23,535 nucleotides of DNA from CAVURW01 sp963743595 (GTDB lineage: Bacteria > Verrucomicrobiota > Verrucomicrobiia > Methylacidiphilales > UBA1321), in NCBI GenBank assembly GCA_963743595.1, contig CAVURW010000180.1, positions 1 through 23,535 on the forward strand, read 5' to 3'. The notes under the pieces are model-generated. The model saw nothing but the letters and a program-made list of their open reading frames with translations. It did not search any database and was not told where the DNA came from. Shown piece by piece: positions 9,246 through 16,768 of the stretch (within the stretch, counting starts at the first letter, position 1; each line of letters begins with the position of its first letter). Both the position numbers and the translations under genes were made by a program.

Positions 9246-9758
9246 TTGCAGGATATTTGGCCTCAAAGAAATCCCGTTTCCGGCCAAATCATTTCCTTGG
9301 ATCAGATCCCTCCCATGCGCGCTGATCTCCGCTCGCGAGGCGTCAAGATCGTCGCGACCAACGGCTGCTTCGATCTGCTGCATGTGGGGCATTTGCGCTA
9401 TCTCACCGCTGCGCGTGATCTTGGCGATTTTCTGTGGCTTGGATTAAACGGCGATGATTCCGTGCGTCAACTCAAAGGGCCGACGCGTCCGCTGGTCACG
9501 GAGCTTGAGCGCGCAGAACTTCTCGCGGCGTGGCGAATTGTCGATGCGGTAACGATTTTCCCTGAAAAACGGGCCACGCGGTTTCTCGATCTCCTAGCCC
9601 CCGATATTTACGTGAAAGGGGGCGATTACACGCTCGAGACGCTGGACGCGGAAGAGCGCGAGGTCCTGCTACGCCATCACGTGAAGCTGGAGATTCTTCA
9701 ACTGGTGCCGGGTCGTTCCACCTCCAACCTGGTGAAAGCGATGTTCCCCAGCGACTAA
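9246..9758 (+). CDS. rfaE2: RfaE2-type D-glycero-beta-D-manno-heptose-1-phosphate adenylyltransferase
   Basis: A cytidylyltransferase-like nucleotidyltransferase equal to the C-terminal domain of HldE. It transfers AMP to heptose 1-phosphate on the path to ADP-heptose for lipopolysaccharide inner core. The 170 residues contain ISLDQIPPMRADLRSRG, the nucleotide-binding TNGCFDLLHVGHLRYL with HxGH, LGLNGDDSVRQLKGPTRPL, DIYVKGGDYTLETL and the C-terminal GRSTSNLVKAMF. Length suits the stand-alone form; the kinase half is not in the window. The frame opens after a TAG at 9231-9233. The TTG at 9246 gives an N-terminus that keeps the family's ISLDQ strand, whereas the first in-frame ATG at 9315 would lose it, so I prefer TTG or another early non-ATG start. 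No clear Shine-Dalgarno is visible. Confidence 0.9.
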   Translation: MQDIWPQRNPVSGQIISLDQIPPMRADLRSRGVKIVATNGCFDLLHVGHLRYLTAARDLGDFLWLGLNGDDSVRQLKGPTRPLVTELERAELLAAWRIVDAVTIFPEKRATRFLDLLAPDIYVKGGDYTLETLDAEEREVLLRHHVKLEILQLVPGRSTSNLVKAMFPSD

Positions 9759-9840
9759 AATAAGATCCAGTGTAATTGTCGCATTCGGCTCGGTTGTACA
9801 TTTTGACGGGTGCTTGCAGCCCGCAAACGCTCTGCGATGA

Positions 9841-9885
9841 GACCCAGGCCTTCGACCGTCTTGCCAGACGGTCTGCGACCTGGGC
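9841..9885. terminator. Strong hairpin between convergent genes
   Basis: GACCGTCT at 9854-9861 pairs with AGACGGTC at 9866-9873 around a TGCC loop, and CCCAGG at 9843-9848 pairs with CCTGGG at 9879-9884 around a symmetric internal loop. It sits 80 bases past the adenylyltransferase stop. There is no T tract on either side, so a classical intrinsic terminator is not shown; it could be a transcript-end structure or part of an RNA. Confidence 0.5.
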
Positions 9886-9908
9886 TGAACATGAGGCCGT
9901 CCCTTCGG

Positions 9909-10044
9909 GCCTAAATGCAGGAAGGCATCGTCAAGCGAAAAGCACTACTGGTGTCCAGCATCACGCTGGCCTTCGCGCCTAAAGACAAGGAGGCATCGTG
10001 CAGTCGAAAAGTGCTATTGGGTCCAGTGCCACGCTGGTTTTACC
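9909..10044. repeat. Two diverged tandem copies of a 68-bp unit
   Basis: Copy 1 (9909-9976) and copy 2 (9977-10044) both begin GCCTAAA and share GGCATCGT, CGAAAAG and CCAG..ACGCTGG. Each ends in a small hairpin, CCAGC/GCTGG in copy 1 and CCAGT/GCTGG in copy 2. The C-to-T change keeps pairing as G-U. The last bases overlap the stop of the next minus-strand gene. Confidence 0.65.
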
Positions 10045-10517
10045 TACCGGGAATTAGCGGTCGTCTTTCCCGGCTGAGCCTGAGTCGCGCTCGTCTCGAT
10101 TGGCTTGCGCTGCTCCTGGGAATTCCAAATCTTCTCCAGCGTCTTCATTTCATCCGGGGTCAGGGTGCGGGTGGGCACCGTGTAGATCGGTTGCCCGTCG
10201 GCGTCGTACCCAATCGTGAGGGGGACCATCCCCTTCGGCCACGCGAAAATCGGGCCGGTAGTACTGCCGTGTTTCGGAGGGAGCGTGTGGACGAGCCAGC
10301 TCATATCGGTATTGGCCAGGACCAGAAACGCGCCGATGTTTAGGGTGCCGATAAAGAGCATTCCGCGCCAGAATTTCAGCGTGAGAAATGGCGAGGGAGG
10401 TCGCCGTACCAGTGGCACCTCGCCCAGGGCGCGAGCGCGCGCTGTTAGGCTCGGGCGGTGATCCGCATAGCGGTTACGCAGGCTGCTGATTCGGTAGCTA
10501 TCGGCATCATTGGCCAT
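10044..10517 (-). CDS. Single-pass membrane protein of unknown function
   Basis: The 157 residues start MANDADSYRISSLRNRY, have a basic N-terminal cytoplasmic-looking part, one hydrophobic helix at about residues 48-68 (GMLFIGTLNIGAFLVLANTD) and a polar C-terminal region with IFAWPKGMVPLTIGYDADGQ followed by a Pro/Thr-rich tail. I recognise no family. The ATG at 10515-10517 lies inside the last codons of the RelE-like gene upstream, an 11-base overlap that implies translational coupling in one operon. Its C-terminus runs to the tandem repeat at 9909-10044. The positive-inside rule suggests the N-terminus is cytoplasmic; the rest may be periplasmic. Confidence 0.65.
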   Translation of the reverse strand: MANDADSYRISSLRNRYADHRPSLTARARALGEVPLVRRPPSPFLTLKFWRGMLFIGTLNIGAFLVLANTDMSWLVHTLPPKHGSTTGPIFAWPKGMVPLTIGYDADGQPIYTVPTRTLTPDEMKTLEKIWNSQEQRKPIETSATQAQPGKTTANSR

Positions 10518-10848
10518 CGATGAGTTCCCAGAATTTATCGTTCTTTTGAAGTTGCTCGTCTTCGCCCAGAAGCCGGGTGCGGAAGAGAAAATCTTTCAGG
10601 CTGTTTTTGTGCAGCACACGGTAGATGATCAGGCCGCCTTCCTTCCGCTCAAAGTAAATGCGATAGTCCTTTGTGCGATACCGGAAGAGTTTGCGGCCCT
10701 CACGTTCCAGACGCCCGAATTTCTCTGGGTCGGCCTTGTCGAGGTCCTCCGGCAGGAAATTGAACTCGCTCAAAATTTGGAGCTGAAGCGCGGTGGGGAG
10801 CAGCTTCATTTCGGAAGCGCTCTGATCCTTAAATACGATCTGAAACAC
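10507..10848 (-). CDS. RelE/ParE-like protein
   Basis: Starting at the GTG at 10848 gives 113 residues: VFQIVFKDQSASEMKLLP as a first strand and helix, a middle helical part, then LFRYRTKDYRIYFERKEGGL and IIYRVLHKNSLKDFLFR. That strand-rich core with a K/R-rich YRIYF and a VLHKNS-DFL motif is the usual signature of the RelE/ParE fold, whose members cleave mRNA on the ribosome or poison gyrase. The frame stays open to an ATG at 10983, but that would overlap the opposite gene's start and add residues unlike the family, so GTG is preferred. No antitoxin-like DNA-binding gene lies upstream; the coupled downstream gene encodes a membrane protein instead. The fold call is moderate and a toxin role is only inferred. 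Confidence 0.55.
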   Translation of the reverse strand: MFQIVFKDQSASEMKLLPTALQLQILSEFNFLPEDLDKADPEKFGRLEREGRKLFRYRTKDYRIYFERKEGGLIIYRVLHKNSLKDFLFRTRLLGEDEQLQKNDKFWELIDGQ

Positions 10849-10977
10849 AATAGCAGCCTGCCTGAAGGAGGGCGAAAATGCCAGCTTTGCTGCTAGAAGA
10901 GAAAAGAAATGCACGCGAGAAACTGGCGTTTCTGGAGATCTTGGGTAGGCTTCTGAGGCTCGGCTTACGAGCATTCT

Positions 10978-11835
10978 ATGCAACGTCTATTGATTTTATG
11001 GGTAGTTCTGGGAGGGGGCTTCCTAGCGGGGGCGACAGCGCTCTTTGCTGGCCATACACCGAGCCCCACACCTCGTCCGACGCCCCATGCGCGACCCGCG
11101 GTCGTCCATGATTTGCCAGCGGTTCCGCTCGACGAGCCCTCCCCTACGCCGAGCGCTGCGCCCACGAGCGGCACGCTGATCCCGATCGCGCCGATTGCCG
11201 GTAACGAGAATCGCATCCTTTGGCTCACGCCCGTGCAGCAGACCACGCTGGTGCATCTCCTCCCGCCGCCGCCCGCAGCTGGGTCCGCCCAAGAGCAGGC
11301 CGATCAAGCCGAGGTGCTTAAAGAACAACAGGCTCGCACGCCGGAACAGGCCGCCCTGGCCTTGGCTGAGGCGAATCCTGATCTGGATGTGATCATTAAG
11401 CCGCTCGGTCTGGGCCTCACGGAGAAGCATTACCCCATCACGCGGGATCTTTTGAAGAAGGTGGCCAATGAAATGGACCTGATTTGCAGGCGCAGCTGTA
11501 ATGTCAATAAGCGGGATCGGCCCTACGTCGCTCAGCTGGAAGTAAAGCCCGTTTCCACCGATCCAGGGTTCAGTTACCCAAATGGGCCGACCGCGCGATC
11601 CCACGCGATTGCCGTGGTTCTCTCGGCTCTTTTCCCAAATGAGTCGAAAGACATTCTGGCACGCGCGGATGCAATTGCCCAGGAGCAGGTGCTCGCGGGA
11701 CTGGCCTATCCGAGTGATGTCGCTGCATCGAAGACGTTGGCAGAAGCGCTCGTTCAAGATCTGATCGCCGTGGATCCTTACGAGCGCGACCTGGAGGATG
11801 TGAAGGCGGAGGTAAGACGGCGTTCCGGGGATTAA
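10978..11835 (+). CDS. Class A acid phosphatase homologue (PAP2 superfamily) lacking catalytic residues
   Basis: The 285 residues have an N-terminal signal or anchor (LLILWVVLGGGFLAGATALF), a Pro/Thr-rich linker to about residue 65, and a C-terminal domain clearly aligned to bacterial class A acid phosphatases: NKRDRPYVAQLEV, GFSYPNGPTARSHAIAVVLS, LARADAIAQEQVLAGLAYPS and DVAAS. In active members these read K-x6-RP, PSGH and SR-x5-H. Here the motif 1 Lys position is Cys174 (RP at 181-182 is kept), PSGH is P-N-G-P (201-204), SR is Glu236-Gln237 and the nucleophile His is Ala243. All catalytic histidines are gone while the scaffold (SYP, TA, YPSDVA) remains. The frame is clean, so this is substitution, not frameshift. 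It is probably periplasmic, with a binding or structural role. The glycosidase gene starts 81 bases downstream on the same strand. Confidence 0.75.
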   Translation: MQRLLILWVVLGGGFLAGATALFAGHTPSPTPRPTPHARPAVVHDLPAVPLDEPSPTPSAAPTSGTLIPIAPIAGNENRILWLTPVQQTTLVHLLPPPPAAGSAQEQADQAEVLKEQQARTPEQAALALAEANPDLDVIIKPLGLGLTEKHYPITRDLLKKVANEMDLICRRSCNVNKRDRPYVAQLEVKPVSTDPGFSYPNGPTARSHAIAVVLSALFPNESKDILARADAIAQEQVLAGLAYPSDVAASKTLAEALVQDLIAVDPYERDLEDVKAEVRRRSGD

Positions 11836-11916
11836 TTTCTTTCGGCTGTTTTCTTGTTTAAATCGCGTTTACGAAAAAAAGCGAAACTTTTCAGATCGAC
11901 GATGGTTTGATCCGCC

Positions 11917-13092
11917 ATGAACGCGCTAAAATGCACGCTGGGTCTATCGCTTTGCGGGTTGAGTTGGTCCTGGGCCGATGCGCCTGCGGTCGTTAATGGA
12001 GCACGGGAATTCCCACAGTCGGAAATCGATTCCGTGAAAGGGAATCTCTCTGGCATTTCCGGGCCAGGCGTTCCGTTTGACGGCGATTTTTCCAAGCTGG
12101 TCACCGCGAAACAAACCACGACGAATTCGGCGGTGAAAGAGGGGCTGATCCCGCCGATCAAGCCCGTCTACAACATCCACATGCGGGATACGAACATCAT
12201 CCTGGGTGGCGATGGGAACTATTACTTGACCGGGTCAACCGGCGATAACATTTGGGCGTACAATGATGGCATCGAGCTATGGAAATCACCAGATCTTCAG
12301 CACTGGACCTACCTGGGGCTGGTGTGGAGCATTGAGAAAGAGGGCGGCTGGGAGAAATCGTGGCGCGAGAAGCACGGCAAACCGATCCGCTCCATCTGGG
12401 CCCCGGAAATCCACTACATCCACAAGAACTACTACCTCATTTTCGGGATGCCGCCGGGTGGAATGTCCATCCTCAAGAGCACCACAGGAAAGCCGGAAGG
12501 TCCCTACGTGCATGCAGGTGATCCGAACAAGCCGCTCTACGGAGGGATTGGGCCAATCGAAGTCTCGTTTTTGATCGATCCCACCCTATTTGAAGACGAT
12601 GACGGCAAGGTCTATTTCACGTATGGCCCTGGCAACGAAATCGCGCGAATGAAGGATGATTTGAGCGACTTTGCCGAGCCACTGCGCAAGGTGGTTCTCG
12701 CCGATGCGGCCCCGTACGATAAGACTTACCAGCGCGATCCCGGCAACCCCTTCGGATTCGAAGGCGCGACGCTGTTTAAAGCCAACGGCAAGTATTACTT
12801 CGGGTCGACCGACCGCTACAAAGGCCGCTACTCCATGTGCATGGCCATTTCCGATAACGTCTACGGCCCTTACCACCTTCGTCACGAATCGGTGCCGTGC
12901 AATGGCGGAACCGATTTCTTCAAAGCCAAAGATGGCTTCTGGTACTCATGCCTCTTCGGCGATGACACGCAAGGCCCGTGGCGCGAGCATCCCGGAATCA
13001 TTCGAATCGATTTCGCGCCGGACGGAAAAATCGTCATTGCTAAAGACCAGCCCGCTTTCATCTTGGCCGGGCCGTGGCCGCCTAAGCAATAA
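11917..13092 (+). CDS. GH43-type five-bladed beta-propeller glycosidase, secreted
   Basis: A 391-residue enzyme with a signal peptide (LGLSLCGLSWSWADA, cleavage near residue 20), expected to cleave arabino- or xylo-configured glycosidic bonds by inversion. The three GH43 acids are visible at the expected spacing: Asp91 in HMRDTNIILGGDGNYYLTGS (general base), Asp221 in FLIDPTLFEDDDGKVYFTYG (pKa modulator) and Glu282 in FGFEGATLFKANGKYYFGST (general acid). Blade motifs IELWKSPDLQHWTYLG and SIWAPEIHYIHKNYYLIFG are typical. There is no extra C-terminal binding module, and the length suits a single-domain member. GH43 and related clan F families share these motifs, so the exact substrate is unknown. 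No strong Shine-Dalgarno precedes the ATG. It lies in tandem with the phosphatase homologue and may be co-transcribed with it. Confidence 0.85.
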   Translation: MNALKCTLGLSLCGLSWSWADAPAVVNGAREFPQSEIDSVKGNLSGISGPGVPFDGDFSKLVTAKQTTTNSAVKEGLIPPIKPVYNIHMRDTNIILGGDGNYYLTGSTGDNIWAYNDGIELWKSPDLQHWTYLGLVWSIEKEGGWEKSWREKHGKPIRSIWAPEIHYIHKNYYLIFGMPPGGMSILKSTTGKPEGPYVHAGDPNKPLYGGIGPIEVSFLIDPTLFEDDDGKVYFTYGPGNEIARMKDDLSDFAEPLRKVVLADAAPYDKTYQRDPGNPFGFEGATLFKANGKYYFGSTDRYKGRYSMCMAISDNVYGPYHLRHESVPCNGGTDFFKAKDGFWYSCLFGDDTQGPWREHPGIIRIDFAPDGKIVIAKDQPAFILAGPWPPKQ

Positions 13093-13121
13093 TCGGGTGG
13101 CGCATTGCACACGATCGGTTT

Positions 13122-13295
13122 TTAACTGGCCATCGGGAAAAGCAGTCCCATGTAGAACAAATAGAGCGCCGACCACTTTAGAAAGCGGTCGTTCTGTCCG
13201 CCAGAAATAAAACGCTCGGCCACACTGCACCCGACCTGCAGCATGAAAATAAACAAAATAAATACCCATCGATCCGTGCCATTCAGAAAGAGCAT
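13122..13295 (-). CDS. Small two-helix membrane protein, 57 residues
   Basis: From the ATG at 13295 to the TAA at 13122 the minus strand encodes MLFLNGTDRW, then VFILFIFMLQVGC, a short polar loop (ERFISGGQNDRFLKWS) and ALYLFYMGLLFPM. This gives two transmembrane helices joined by a charged loop. An AGG lies 9 to 11 bases upstream of the ATG and an in-frame TGA closes the frame above it. It is convergent with the glycosidase gene, 29 bases away. I recognise no family. The clean hydrophobic pattern suggests a real small gene. Confidence 0.55.
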   Translation of the reverse strand: MLFLNGTDRWVFILFIFMLQVGCSVAERFISGGQNDRFLKWSALYLFYMGLLFPMAS

Positions 13296-13687
13296 TTCTA
13301 TGAACCTAGCGAGTGCTCAGACCGAGTCACGTCAAAGGGAGCAGCGACCTCTCGAAACGAGTTGGCGAAGTGATCGATATCTAAGCGGAGAAGGCTGTGC
13401 CCCTACTCCACGTAACGCGTGGCTGAGGCGCGGGTCTTAATTCCGCCCGTCCAGGTGGTGGTGCTCAGCGCGGTAAGTTCCGGCGAGGGAAGAATCGCTT
13501 GGACGGAGGTCCGTGCGCCTTTGCGACGGGTACGTCTTCTCGTTCTGGTCGATTTTGTGTTGGTTCGGTTAGCTTTTTGCTTCATTGCAGTATCGGTCAA
13601 CTTTGGCCGGATGATGCAGAGCGCACCGGTTCGTGACGGACCAGACGTATAGTTTGTTTTACGGAGATGTCAAGCCCACACTAACAG
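13296..13687. other. Intergenic region, possible small basic protein
   Basis: The only open frame worth noting is on the minus strand, from the ATG at 13585 to 13403. It would encode about 60 residues with a very basic start (KQKANRTNTKSTRTRRRTRR) and a Thr-rich end. I see no ribosome site in front of it and no family match, so it may be spurious. The plus strand is also open here (13419-13652), a likely shadow. CCACG/CGTGG with a TAACG loop forms a small hairpin near 13408-13424. Confidence 0.3.
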
Positions 13688-14101
13688 TTATTGTAATGCC
13701 AATACTTTACGCAATAGACTGTTTTGCTCGTTTTCCATCTCGCGCGCGAGTTCGGGTTCCGTGTCGTCGAACCCGATGAGGTGTAGCAGGCCATGCAGGC
13801 AATAGAGGAGCACTTCCTGCTCGACGGGCAGACCGCTTTCACGGGATTGCTCCTGCGCGACTGCTGGGCAAACGACCACTTCACCATAAGGAAAGGTAAT
13901 GACATCGGTCTCGGTGTCGTCTTCCAGAAAGCGGTGATGCACGTCGCAAATGGTGGCGCGGGTGACGAGCGCGATCTCGATGGTCTCAATCTCCATCGGG
14001 AGCGGACGGGAGAGAAGAGGCAGTGCTGCTTTAAGCTGCTTCTGCAGCAGACGAACCGGAAGCGCTACCTCGTTTTGCTGATTGGATAAGCGCAGATTCA
14101 C
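13688..14101 (-). CDS. ybeY: YbeY-type endoribonuclease
   Basis: YbeY is a metal-dependent RNase needed for 16S rRNA maturation and ribosome quality control. Visible are VNLRLSNQQNEVALPVRLL at the N-terminus, IEIALVTRATICDVHHRFLE, the strand DTETDVITFPYGE and the helix with LLYCLHGLLHLIGFDDTEPE. The family metal site is HGxLHLxGxDH; here the first two histidines are present but the third ligand is Asp (GFDD). I choose the GTG at 14101 because GGGAG precedes it at good spacing and the sequence from there matches the family's start. The ATG at 14125 is the alternative and has no ribosome site. Either start overlaps the 3' end of the upstream HD gene, so the two are likely coupled. Length (137 residues) is normal. 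Confidence 0.85.
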   Translation of the reverse strand: MNLRLSNQQNEVALPVRLLQKQLKAALPLLSRPLPMEIETIEIALVTRATICDVHHRFLEDDTETDVITFPYGEVVVCPAVAQEQSRESGLPVEQEVLLYCLHGLLHLIGFDDTEPELAREMENEQNSLLRKVLALQ

Positions 14102-15635
14102 TGATTTTCTCTCCCTTTTTGGCATAGCCGATTCGGGTGTGCATCATGTTCTTCACGGTCGTCGCCATGGCATCACCAGCGGCCCGAAGCTCATTTAGCG
14201 TGAGATTCGATTCATCCAATTGGCCGTCGGAAATTTTATTGGCGATAATCTCGCGGACGAGTTCATCGATCCGTTGCGGCGTCGGCTTATCGAGCGACCG
14301 AGAGGCCGCCTCCACTGCATCCGCGATGCAAAGCAAACCGACTTGCTTGGTCTTTGGACGCGGCCCAGGGTAGCGGTAATTCCCCTCCTCCACGGGAGGC
14401 AGCGAGACGTCCTTCAGCTTCATGATCTTGCTGCCTTCACGCGCATCTTCCTGCTGTTGAATAGCGCGACGATAAAAATAATAGACCAGCGAATCGCCGT
14501 GGTGTTGTTGAATTGCATCAAGGATCGAGCGGTTCAAGTGATATTTAAGCGCCAAATCGATGCCCTCTTTGACATGGGCCACGATGATTAGCGCACTCAT
14601 GTTCGGCGAAAGGTTATCGTGGGGGTTCATGCCTGGCGCGATGTTTTCCGTGAAGTACTCGGGCTTGATCATTTTCCCGATGTCATGGAAGTAGGCCATC
14701 ACGCGGCACGGGGTGGGGTCGAGATCAATCGATTTCGCGGCCGCTTCCACGAGATTCGCGACGACCAAGCTGTGGTGGTAGCTGCCGGGCGCTTCAATGG
14801 TCATTTGCTGCAAAAGCGGGTGGTTCAAATCGGCCAGCTCGATCCAGGAGATTGGCGTGGTGATTTTAAATAAGCCCTCGAAGATGGGCAACACGCCGCT
14901 GATGAAGAGGGCGGTCATGATGCCTGAACCAATGCCGAACAGCGCCTGCTCGCCCAGGGTCGCCCAATCTTGGCCGAGCGTGAGACCGAGAACGATTGCA
15001 CAGATGAAGTTCGTGATGCCCACCGCCATGCCTGCTGTGATCAAGTCGCTCCGCTTGCGTACCGTTTGCGAAAAATAGACGGCGGTGAATCCCGATAGCA
15101 GTCCGAACATGAGAAAGCTGAAGTCGCGATGTTGGACAAGGGTACCGACCAAGCTGACCTGAAGAACGGTGTACAATCCCGCACGTGGTCCCGCCAAAAG
15201 CGTGAGGAGCAGCGGTGCAAATCCGCACGGACAGAGGAAGTAGAACCGTTCTGGCGACTCATTTCCGGCCAAGCCATGAATCAGCGCTTTGATCATCAAA
15301 ATGTTGAAGGTGGTGACGCTTAACACCAAAACGAGCTTGGAATTTGAGTTCCAAATCTCGCCACATTCCAGTTCCAGCAACATGAGCCCGCTTAAGAAGA
15401 CAAAAAAGACGAGGAACTGCTGCTCGGTTTCGAACTGCTTAATGCCGAGTCCGTGTGAGCTCCATGCCACCACAGCTTGAAGTAGAAGCGAAAAAATCGC
15501 GAGAATCGCCAGGCGCAAGCTGCGGTTGCGATCCACCCGCCTCGGGCCTTCAGGATCTTCCCGGCGCATCCGGAACTTGTCACAGGCCATCCTCTTGCGG
15601 GCGAGCCGCTGGCGTTCGATCCATTCAAGAATCAT
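14031..15635 (-). CDS. PgpH-like membrane HD phosphohydrolase, probable c-di-AMP phosphodiesterase
   Basis: The 534 residues have a short cytoplasmic start, then about seven hydrophobic helices (roughly residues 40-260), then an HD domain: HHSLVVANLVEAAAKSID (287-288), YFHDIGKMIKP (317-318), IIVAHVKEGIDLA, IQQHHGDSLVYYFYRRA (378-379) and LCIADAVEAASRSLDKPTP. This matches the C-terminal part of the 7TM-HD family, whose Listeria member PgpH hydrolyses cyclic di-AMP. The large extracellular domain that precedes the helices in PgpH is absent, so this is a short form. The C-terminus runs about 70 bases into ybeY. The start is 41 bases after the phoH stop. The phoH, pgpH and ybeY order is the one seen in many bacteria and supports the call. 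Activity on c-di-AMP is inferred. Confidence 0.82.
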   Translation of the reverse strand: MILEWIERQRLARKRMACDKFRMRREDPEGPRRVDRNRSLRLAILAIFSLLLQAVVAWSSHGLGIKQFETEQQFLVFFVFLSGLMLLELECGEIWNSNSKLVLVLSVTTFNILMIKALIHGLAGNESPERFYFLCPCGFAPLLLTLLAGPRAGLYTVLQVSLVGTLVQHRDFSFLMFGLLSGFTAVYFSQTVRKRSDLITAGMAVGITNFICAIVLGLTLGQDWATLGEQALFGIGSGIMTALFISGVLPIFEGLFKITTPISWIELADLNHPLLQQMTIEAPGSYHHSLVVANLVEAAAKSIDLDPTPCRVMAYFHDIGKMIKPEYFTENIAPGMNPHDNLSPNMSALIIVAHVKEGIDLALKYHLNRSILDAIQQHHGDSLVYYFYRRAIQQQEDAREGSKIMKLKDVSLPPVEEGNYRYPGPRPKTKQVGLLCIADAVEAASRSLDKPTPQRIDELVREIIANKISDGQLDESNLTLNELRAAGDAMATTVKNMMHTRIGYAKKGEKISESALIQSAKRGSASGSSAAEAA

Positions 15636-15676
15636 ATAAGATTAGGGTGGTGCGCAGGCAGACCAACGAGGAATTT

Positions 15677-16654
15677 CTAGAGGGTGAGGCTGGTGGTTTT
15701 CTGACCGCGGTGAGCTTTATAGCAGCGGATGATGCGTTGCACCAGCTCATGTCGAATAACATCGACTTCGTCAAACTTGTTGAAATATATACCTTCCGCA
15801 CCGTTAAGTGCCTGCATCGCTTCGACTAAGCCCGATTTACGGTTGTGCGGCAAATCGACCTGAGTGGGGTCACCTGTGATCACGCACTTGGAGTCTTGGC
15901 CTAAACGTGTCAGGAACATGAACATTTGTTCGGTGGTGGTGTTTTGCGCTTCGTCCAAGATGATGAAACAACGGCTGAGCGTACGACCGCGCATGTAAGC
16001 GAGGGGAGCAATTTCAATAATCCCCTTGTCCATGTAGCGCTGGATCTCCTCGTTCTCAAGCATGTCGTTTAGTGCGTCGTAGAGGGGGCGGAGATACGGG
16101 AAGATTTTTTCCTGCAAATCTCCAGGAAGGAAGCCGAGTGCTTCACCTGCCTCCACAGCTGGACGCGTCAATACAATACGCCCAACTTCCTCATTTTTCA
16201 AGGCGGCCACCGCCATTGCCATGGCAAGAAACGTCTTACCGGTACCCGCCGGCCCGACACCGAAAATCAAATCGTGATTCTTAATGGATTGAACGTAGTT
16301 CTTCTGCTGAACGGTCTTCGGGATGATCGCCGGTTTTTTGAGCGAGATCTGGATCTTCGCGGCTTGCAGGTCGCCGAGCTGTTCACCGGTGCCCTTGGTT
16401 GTGCTCTCGAGCGCGAAGTTGAACTCGTGCTTCCGAATGTGCAGTCCCTTTTCCCGGGCGAGATGCAGTTGTTGGAAGACATCTTGCGCCTTCTTGATGA
16501 AGTCAGGGAGCCCCTCGATCTTGATCCAACCATCTCGAGTGGTGATCTTTACCCCGAATCGTTCTTCGATCTTCCGGAGGTTTTGGGGGTCGTTGACGTA
16601 GAGTGCTTGTGCCGCACGGGCGTTTTCAAAATTCAGCGTTTCGCTTGTAACCAT
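15677..16654 (-). CDS. PhoH-like ATPase (YbeZ type)
   Basis: A 325-residue cytoplasmic P-loop ATPase. The N-terminus has a KH-like RNA-binding segment (IEERFGVKITTRDGWIKIEG, residues 29-48). The ATPase core shows Walker A GPAGTGKT (134-141), TRPAVEAGEALGFLPGDLQE, IAPLAYMRGRTLSRCFIILD with Walker B and EAQN (229-237), and VITGDPTQVDLP (258-269). Length and motif order are those of the PhoH/YbeZ family, which works with YbeY in RNA metabolism and is encoded beside it here. The ATG at 16654 leads a clean start, with 114 bases to the divergent gmk gene. That gap must hold promoters for both directions, though I see no clear -35/-10 pair. Confidence 0.93.
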   Translation of the reverse strand: MVTSETLNFENARAAQALYVNDPQNLRKIEERFGVKITTRDGWIKIEGLPDFIKKAQDVFQQLHLAREKGLHIRKHEFNFALESTTKGTGEQLGDLQAAKIQISLKKPAIIPKTVQQKNYVQSIKNHDLIFGVGPAGTGKTFLAMAMAVAALKNEEVGRIVLTRPAVEAGEALGFLPGDLQEKIFPYLRPLYDALNDMLENEEIQRYMDKGIIEIAPLAYMRGRTLSRCFIILDEAQNTTTEQMFMFLTRLGQDSKCVITGDPTQVDLPHNRKSGLVEAMQALNGAEGIYFNKFDEVDVIRHELVQRIIRCYKAHRGQKTTSLTL

Positions 16655-16768
16655 CTACCCGGAGCCTAACGAAGTCGGCGTTGAAGTCAATGGCCTCTTG
16701 CGGAGTGTTTAGCACTCGTATTCACACACAAAGCTGGAAAAAATCCGTGAATCGGTGCATGCTTCAGA

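Noticed and set aside
11023..11757. Long minus-strand frame of 244 codons
   Set aside because: It is the antisense shadow of the phosphatase homologue, rich in Arg and with no domain.
16703..16717. CIRCE-like half site (TTAGCACTC) before gmk/phoH
   Set aside because: The matching GAGTGCTAA half at the required 9-base spacing is absent; only a small GAGTG/CACTC hairpin is present and no heat-shock gene is near.
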